Source: Luteitalea pratensis
GTDB lineage: Bacteria > Acidobacteriota > Vicinamibacteria > Vicinamibacterales > Vicinamibacteraceae
Direction: 5' to 3'
Length of the DNA: 64,000 bases
Assembly (NCBI RefSeq): GCF_001618865.1
Contig: NZ_CP015136.1
Coordinates: forward strand, 372,001-436,000
Within the stretch, counting starts at the first letter, position 1, and each line of letters opens with the position of its first letter. The notes under the pieces were generated by a model that searched no databases, was not told where the DNA came from, and saw only the letters and a list, made by a program, of their open reading frames with translations. Position numbers and translations under genes: made by a program. Positions 61,143 through 64,000 of the stretch are shown here, piece after piece.

Positions 61143-63923
61143 ATGCCGCCAACGTTTCGCGTGCTCCCGCGCGGTTTCCTCGCGGCCTCGGTCGCAGCGT
61201 TCGCGCTGGTGTATCTGAGTGGAGCGGTCGTGTGGGCCGGGCTCGGAGAGCCGGCCCTACCGTTGCGTCACGAACCGGCCCTGCCAGCGCGGACCGCACC
61301 GGCCCAGCCACCGGCCCCATCGTCGCGGACGCCCGCCCGACCAGCAGCGCCCACGCCAGACTGGGGGCCGTGGGTCGAGGACGGCGCGCCGTTCTTTTCG
61401 TCGGTCCTCGACGCGCGTGCGGCTGGCGCCACACTCCCGTCCACGAATCTCTCGCCCCGGGCGCTGATCCTTCCGGCCGGTGATGGTCGCTGGGTCGCCT
61501 TCGACCCCGACCTGCTGCGCGTGGCCGCGGTGTGGTGGGGCAAGGGCGTGACGCCCACTGCGCTGGCGCCGGGCTCGTACCATCAGCCTGACCGCAAGAC
61601 GCCGGGGGGCCAGAAGGGGCTCCCGCAGCCCGATGGACGGGTGGCGATCGCCAACGGCATCTACGCCGGATGGCAGGTCGGCGAACATCCCGTCCTCGAA
61701 GATCTGCGGACGCTGGCTCCCTCTCCAGAGGAGGTCGGACGGGGCCCGATTCCTGCCGATCAGGGCCGGTTCACGGCGGTGCGCCTGACGCGCGAGGGAG
61801 CCGTGCTCGAGTACGAGGTAGCCGGCACGCCCGTGCAGGAGTGGGTGAGCGGGTCACCCGGCCGCCCCGACGTCGTCGTCCGTCATTTCGAGATGGGGGC
61901 CGCTGCGCGCACGTCCTGGTTACTGCTCGGCGTCACCGCGACAGGCGCCGACGTGAACCTTGCCGCGGCAGGTCGCGAGCGCCCGGTGCTCGAGCGCCTC
62001 CCGAGCCCCGGCGGTGGAGCACCCGTCCAGTCCGTGCGCATCCCTCCATCATCCGGCCCACGCCGTTTTGCCGTCGCCATCTTCACTGGTGGCGCGGCAC
62101 CGGCCATTGCCCTGGGATCGGCGCCGTCCGCGCTGCCGCAGTCGCGCTGGCGGCAGCCGATCACGACCTCCATCCACCGGTCAGCATCCACTGACGCATA
62201 CGTCGTGGACGACGTGCCGTTGCCGGTGGAGAACCCGTGGAAGCGGGCGGTGCGGGTGAGTGACATCCAGTTCCTCGCCGACGGCACCGGTGCCTGCGTC
62301 ACGCTCGACGGCGACGTCTGGATCGTCCGCGGTCTTGCATCGCCTGACGGTGTCGTGGCGTGGCGGCGGTTCGCGTCCGGGCTGCACGAACCGCTGACCC
62401 TGGCGATTCGAGACGAGCAGATTCACGTCTTCGATCGCAACGGCGTCTGGCGGTTGCGCGATACCGACGGCGACGGCGAGGCGGATCGGCACGAACTTTT
62501 CTCGAACGCCTTCGCGCAGACGGCGGACATGCGCGAGTTCCCGAGCACGATTCGGCTGGGACCCCGGGGCGAGTTCGTGATCGCGAAGGGTGGGCAGGAA
62601 GCGACAACGATCGGCAAGCACAACGGCAGCGTGCTCCGCCTGTCGGCCGACGGTCGATCGTCCACGGTCCTCGGCCATGGTCTGCGGCAGCCCGAGGTCT
62701 CGGTGCATCCGCAGACCGGCCTGGTGATCGCGAGCGACCAGCAGGGCCACTACATCCCGAGCACGCCGCTGCACATCGTGCGCGACCGCCAGTTCTATGG
62801 CTTCCTCAGCGACATCCTGCCGAAGGAGGTCTACCCGGAGCCAATCGCTGCCCCGGTCACGTGGATTCCGCACGACGTCAACGCCTCGGCGATGTCGCAG
62901 GTGTGGATGCTCGAATCGCGGATGGGTCCGCTCGACAACGGCCTCGTGCACATCGGCTACAACCGCCCGGAACTGTTCCGCGTCCTGCTCGACCTCGAGC
63001 GGCCGGTGCCGCAGGCGGCGGTCGTGAGCCTGACGTCGGCCTTCGACTACCCACCGCTGAATGGTGCTGTCAATCCGGCCGACGGGCAGTTGTACATCGC
63101 CGGGTTCCAGATCATCGGGTGGGGGACGACGGCCACGCGCCTGGCAGGGCTGGGCCGGGTGCGGTACACGGGTGCGCCGGTCACGGTGCCGCGCCAGGTG
63201 ACTCCGATGCGTGAGGGCGTGCTGCTGCGTTTCGACATCGCCCTCGACTCGGTGGCCGCCGCCGACGTGGCCCGTTACGAGGCGGCGACCTGGGGCTACA
63301 AGCGGACCTTCCAGTACGGTTCGCCGAACTACAAGGCGGATGGGACCACGGGAACCGATCCCCTGGTGCCGAGTCGCGCGTATGTCTCGGCCGATGGCCG
63401 CGGCGTCTTCCTCGCGATACCCGACATGCGGCCTGTGATGCAGCTCAAGGTCGGATGGAAGGTGCGTGCCCGTGATGGCAAGGCCGTCGCGGGGGAGGCG
63501 TACACGACACCGTACGCACTCGAGCCGTTCAATCCACGTGCGGAAGGCTTTGGCGACCTCGTGATCGACTTGACCCGCCGCGACGCACCGCGGGCCCCCG
63601 TGGCTGCTGCCCCGGCGAGTGTGGACGAGGGCCGTCAGGTCTTCGTCAAGTACGGCTGCCTGGCCTGCCATGCCACGGAGCGTTCGTCGGCCACCAAGCT
63701 GGGCCCGCCCCTGGTGGGCGTCTTCGGCGCGCCCCGGCCAATCGTCGGCCGTGCGACCCCGGTGGTGGCCGATGAGACCTACCTGCGGCAATCGATCCGG
63801 GAACCCACGGCGGCTGTCGTCTCGGGTTTCGATCGTGGGGGCGTCGGCATGCCGAGCTTTGCCGGCGTGCTGAGCGATGAGCAGATCGAGTCCGTGATCC
63901 TGTTCCTGAAGAGCTTGAAATAA
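61143..63923 (+). CDS. Large exported beta-propeller protein with C-terminal cytochrome c
   Basis: A 926-residue protein. A signal segment (GFLAASVAAFALVYLSGAVVWA) is followed by a Pro/Ala-rich stretch, a long N-terminal region resembling DUF6797, a propeller domain (about 365-690, with DIQFLADGTGACVTLDGDVW and DTDGDGEADRHELFS) and a cytochrome c domain with C839-LA-C842-H843 near the end. It fits the large propeller-haem proteins of Acidobacteriota and Planctomycetota, thought to oxidise sugars, though the substrate is unknown. Bases 61234-61260, coding just after the signal, are an exact copy of a GGGCCGG repeat. Confidence 0.8.
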   Translation: MPPTFRVLPRGFLAASVAAFALVYLSGAVVWAGLGEPALPLRHEPALPARTAPAQPPAPSSRTPARPAAPTPDWGPWVEDGAPFFSSVLDARAAGATLPSTNLSPRALILPAGDGRWVAFDPDLLRVAAVWWGKGVTPTALAPGSYHQPDRKTPGGQKGLPQPDGRVAIANGIYAGWQVGEHPVLEDLRTLAPSPEEVGRGPIPADQGRFTAVRLTREGAVLEYEVAGTPVQEWVSGSPGRPDVVVRHFEMGAAARTSWLLLGVTATGADVNLAAAGRERPVLERLPSPGGGAPVQSVRIPPSSGPRRFAVAIFTGGAAPAIALGSAPSALPQSRWRQPITTSIHRSASTDAYVVDDVPLPVENPWKRAVRVSDIQFLADGTGACVTLDGDVWIVRGLASPDGVVAWRRFASGLHEPLTLAIRDEQIHVFDRNGVWRLRDTDGDGEADRHELFSNAFAQTADMREFPSTIRLGPRGEFVIAKGGQEATTIGKHNGSVLRLSADGRSSTVLGHGLRQPEVSVHPQTGLVIASDQQGHYIPSTPLHIVRDRQFYGFLSDILPKEVYPEPIAAPVTWIPHDVNASAMSQVWMLESRMGPLDNGLVHIGYNRPELFRVLLDLERPVPQAAVVSLTSAFDYPPLNGAVNPADGQLYIAGFQIIGWGTTATRLAGLGRVRYTGAPVTVPRQVTPMREGVLLRFDIALDSVAAADVARYEAATWGYKRTFQYGSPNYKADGTTGTDPLVPSRAYVSADGRGVFLAIPDMRPVMQLKVGWKVRARDGKAVAGEAYTTPYALEPFNPRAEGFGDLVIDLTRRDAPRAPVAAAPASVDEGRQVFVKYGCLACHATERSSATKLGPPLVGVFGAPRPIVGRATPVVADETYLRQSIREPTAAVVSGFDRGGVGMPSFAGVLSDEQIESVILFLKSLK
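61234..61260. repeat. GGGCCGG palindromic repeat inside a coding region
   Basis: These 27 bp are the exact reverse complement of 32116-32142. They encode residues about 31-40 (GLGEPALP), just after the signal segment of the propeller-cytochrome protein. Confidence 0.85.
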
Positions 63924-63925
63924 CA

Positions 63926-63964
63926 ACCTTGCAAATGTGGAGTCTCGCTCCATAATTGCAAGGT
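63926..63964. promoter_or_regulatory. 39-bp palindrome before the last gene
   Basis: ACCTTGCAA (63926-63934) pairs with TTGCAAGGT (63956-63964), and within it TGGAG (63938-63942) pairs with CTCCA (63948-63952) around TCTCG. It ends 1 nt before an ATG. It could be an operator or an mRNA hairpin covering the ribosome site. Confidence 0.7.
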
Positions 63965-63965
63965 A

Positions 63966-64000
63966 ATGATCCAGCGGTTTCTTCTCAGGGACCTCGAGAT
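63966..64000 (+). CDS. Start of a gene cut by the window edge
   Basis: ATG 63966 begins MIQRFLLRDLE and runs to the end of the window. The short basic-hydrophobic start and the preceding TTGCAA palindrome are reminiscent of AAA/DUF4143-type ATPases, but 11 residues cannot establish this. Confidence 0.4.
   Translation, partial: MIQRFLLRDLE

Overview
The window is GC-rich DNA (by eye about two thirds G+C) from a Gram-negative bacterium with an outer membrane. It carries outer-membrane barrels, lipoproteins, PQQ and c-type cytochrome enzymes, MacB-like FtsX permeases, sigma-54 regulators, Ser/Thr kinases with FHA partners, and gaps full of heptanucleotide tandem repeats. Together these suggest an Acidobacteriota chromosome, probably near the Vicinamibacteria. 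That placement is inferred from gene content, because no rRNA or tRNA gene is present. No prophage, insertion sequence or CRISPR array is visible.

Layout. 0.2-7.7 kb: housekeeping and metabolic genes, mostly on the minus strand (exonuclease III, M1 aminopeptidase, uronate isomerase, YjbR and VOC proteins, EamA transporter, monooxygenase), plus one DoxX-like gene. 7.8-15.3 kb: a minus-strand operon of HlyD/MacA-like adaptor, ATPase, two FtsX permeases, an NtrC-type regulator and its kinase, with a good -24/-12 sequence at its head. 15.7-22.8 kb: a plus-strand redox locus of outer-membrane barrel, cupredoxin, histidine kinase and NtrC-type regulator, followed by a sigma-54-type promoter and a second operon (cupredoxin, haem lipoprotein, DUF5777-like barrel). 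22.8-23.3 kb: a non-coding stretch with two more copies of the putative activator palindrome, another sigma-54-type promoter and a strongly foldable segment, which is a candidate sigma-54-dependent small RNA. 23.3-27.1 kb: grpE, clpA and clpS. 27.1-45.8 kb: metabolic and secreted enzymes (MBL hydrolase, PQQ dehydrogenase, amidohydrolase, proline-catabolic dehydrogenase, two sulfatases, gamma-glutamyltransferase, M61 peptidase) and an ABC-2 exporter. 45.9-58.3 kb: a phospho-signalling cluster of two divergent membrane Ser/Thr kinases, three FHA proteins and a PP2C phosphatase, interspersed with decayed secretion genes (a TadB/TadC-like remnant and a truncated GspE). 58.5-64 kb: a TMTC-like membrane protein, a PEP-CTERM protein, a large cytochrome c/beta-propeller protein, and the edge of another gene preceded by a 39-bp palindrome.

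Two themes stand out. First, one NtrC-type regulator appears to have TTACG-N5-CGTAA sites ahead of two sigma-54-type promoters. Second, the gaps are filled by several repeat types: heptamer arrays with many different unit sequences, a GTCGAC hairpin family whose copies show compensatory arm changes, and a GGGCCGG palindrome. Several copies run into coding sequence, where they form signal-peptide regions or a C-terminus.
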